DNA of 64,000 nucleotides. Origin: Nannobrachium achirus. Its lineage: Eukaryota; Chordata; Actinopteri; Myctophiformes; Myctophidae. Of this stretch, positions 61,175-64,000 are shown one piece after another. The translations under genes and the position numbers were made by a program. Every line of letters starts with the position of its first letter. The first letter of the stretch is position 1. The stretch spans positions 54,204,346 to 54,268,345 of the forward strand of contig OY997658.1 of the NCBI GenBank assembly GCA_963921795.1, in the 5' to 3' direction. The notes below the pieces were generated by a model. The model ran no database searches. It saw nothing but the letters and a program-made list of their open reading frames with translations, and had not been told where the DNA came from.

Positions 61175-61235
<61 letters not shown>
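61175..61235. repeat. (TC)n microsatellite
   Basis: About 30 units. Confidence 0.96.
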
Positions 61236-62761
<1,526 letters not shown>

Positions 62762-62763
62762 CA

Positions 62764-62946
62764 GAATGGTATATTATTTCATACTTAGGAAACATTTCAG
62801 AAGGGGAAAAAAAAAGGGAACATATGTCTTGAGTATTTAGAAAAAGTCATGGAAGGGGACATTTCTGAGACCTTCACGGGGAGAGTTATTGCACTTTGTG
62901 ATCTCAAAATTGGTCAAAATGACCCGTTAGTCACCCGTGTGTTAAA
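62764..62946 (+). repeat. Dispersed repeat, direct partner of 49880-50066
   Basis: Matches from GGTATATTATTTCATACTTA to TAGTCACCCGTGTGTTAAA with scattered substitutions. Confidence 0.88.
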
Positions 62947-63829
62947 CACCCTGCCTAAAAGTAACATCCCAAACTAGAAAATATTGTTCCTTCGAAACAA
63001 TTGTGGGCTCGCTTCAAGCCAGAAAACAATGGCTATAAAAGTAAAAAATGTCAAGATCGCAGGCAGTGCTCTCTTTGACGTTACTGACGTCAAAGATTGG
63101 TCCATTTTGTTCCAAAAATGTGTTGTGCAAAAGTTGACCCGCTGGTGGCGCTATAACAGGCCAATGTGAGAAGGGTGGTATCTGTTCCTTGACCTATTGG
63201 GAATGTGCTTGCAAGATTTCACACACATTGCAGGCTGTGTTCATGATTTGAGGTGTTTTTGGCTTTGGCCACTTTATCGCTGCTTGCAGCTATATTTATT
63301 ATTATTTTTTTGTGTGTGTGTGCACTTCATAGGCATATTAGATAAAGGTCCTTAGATTGTGTGTAGAATGTTTCATGCAAATTGCAAAAAAAAATCCTAA
63401 CGGGTTTAAGCGTTTCACAAACTGCTCAAAATGATATAGCGCCCCCCTTTGGCCAATTGGAGTAAGATTGGTTTTAGTGATATTTGGACTAACACTCTAC
63501 ATCTTTGCCAAATGCCATGAATATGTTACTTTGCATGTATGATTTAGAGGCAGAAGAATAATTTACATAAAACTTCAATTTAAAAGAAATCCGATCTGAC
63601 AGATCTTTAGATATTGGTCCAAAGTTCACGTAAAAAAAGTTTTGTGCACGTGACGCGAAAATTCCAGAATAAAAGTGGGTTTAAGTGTTTTACAAACTGC
63701 TCAAAATGGCGGAAAATCTAAGGGCGGAGCTTACTTAACTCATACAGTGCCAAACGACTTTCAGATCAACTTTCTCACTATGGACTTCCCTGCCAGACGA
63801 CTTAAATCGACTTTTACTTAGAAAAAAAA
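62947..63829. other. Old dispersed repeat and quiet sequence
   Basis: CGCTGGTGGCGCTATAAC...CTTTATCGCTGCTTGCAGC near 63138-63290 is a repeat phrase shared in part with 12228. The rest is unrecognised. Confidence 0.4.
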
Positions 63830-64000
63830 CATTTTTTTTTTTCATTTTTTTTTTTATTATTATTTATTTTTTTTGGGACCCCATTAAATCTAGTAAACAT
63901 GATTTCAATCGCGATTTTGCATGTTCCACCCCCATACAACCCCATCTTTCATACAGGGTAGCCATCTTTGTTTACATAACATGTAAAACATAATGGCTAT
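63830..64000 (-). repeat. Dispersed repeat, inverted partner of 49556-49740, cut by the window edge
   Basis: Read in reverse it gives ATAGCCATTATGTTTTACATG, GTAAACAAAGATGGCTACC and GGAACATGCAAAATCGCGATT, then an A/T-rich tract. Confidence 0.8.

Overview
The window is intronic and 5'-flanking DNA of a bony fish. It is AT-rich and eukaryotic, with long GT/CT microsatellites, tRNA-derived SINEs of teleost type, many hAT-like MITEs (short non-autonomous DNA transposons) with 8-bp target duplications, and only one recognisable coding exon. That exon (30829-31110, + strand, inside a spliced exon starting at 30544) encodes the start of a type II classical cadherin: signal peptide, short pro-region, furin site RVKR, then the mature N-terminus with the two strand-swap tryptophans. 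It ends at a GT donor after a whole codon. The start (MLTRNC) and the [24 protein letters not shown] series fit cadherin-12 best. No second cadherin exon is visible in the next 33 kb. The 30.5 kb to the left is therefore probably intron or promoter behind a non-coding first exon, and the 33 kb to the right is probably the first coding-region intron.

Layout. 1-13.4 kb: SINEs, hAT-like MITEs (some nested) and foldback elements. 13458-28389: a 14.9-kb palindromic element bounded by CCCTTACCAAAAAGTAGTA inverted ends and a TA duplication. Its two arms carry large inverted tandem arrays. Its centre holds two divergent copies of a TATA-box / spliced / short-ORF unit. A 4.6-kb hAT-like element with a perfect 8-bp duplication interrupts its right arm. 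28.4-33.4 kb: the cadherin exon and comparatively quiet sequence, with one hAT insertion 380 bp past the donor. 33.4-39.8 kb: a mosaic of local duplications packed with CCATATATGG, a perfect CArG-box sequence. 40-64 kb: further MITEs (hAT type, TTAA type, one with a 9-bp duplication), foldbacks, microsatellites, an L2-like LINE end and SINEs, separated by quiet sequence.

The most unusual signal is a short hairpin module (arms reading TAGCCGATCTACAAGCTCAC and its complement, often with a CGCCTCGCG tip). It recurs about ten times with both arms and several times as a half copy, always in non-coding DNA, and it lies inside at least five different hAT-like MITE families. It looks like a passenger hairpin that moves between, or is exchanged among, unrelated MITEs. 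Second is the giant foldback with paired divergent micro-transcription units and arrays that present splice-acceptor-like motifs on one arm and donor-like motifs on the other. All assignments are by eye; family names without a search are tentative.
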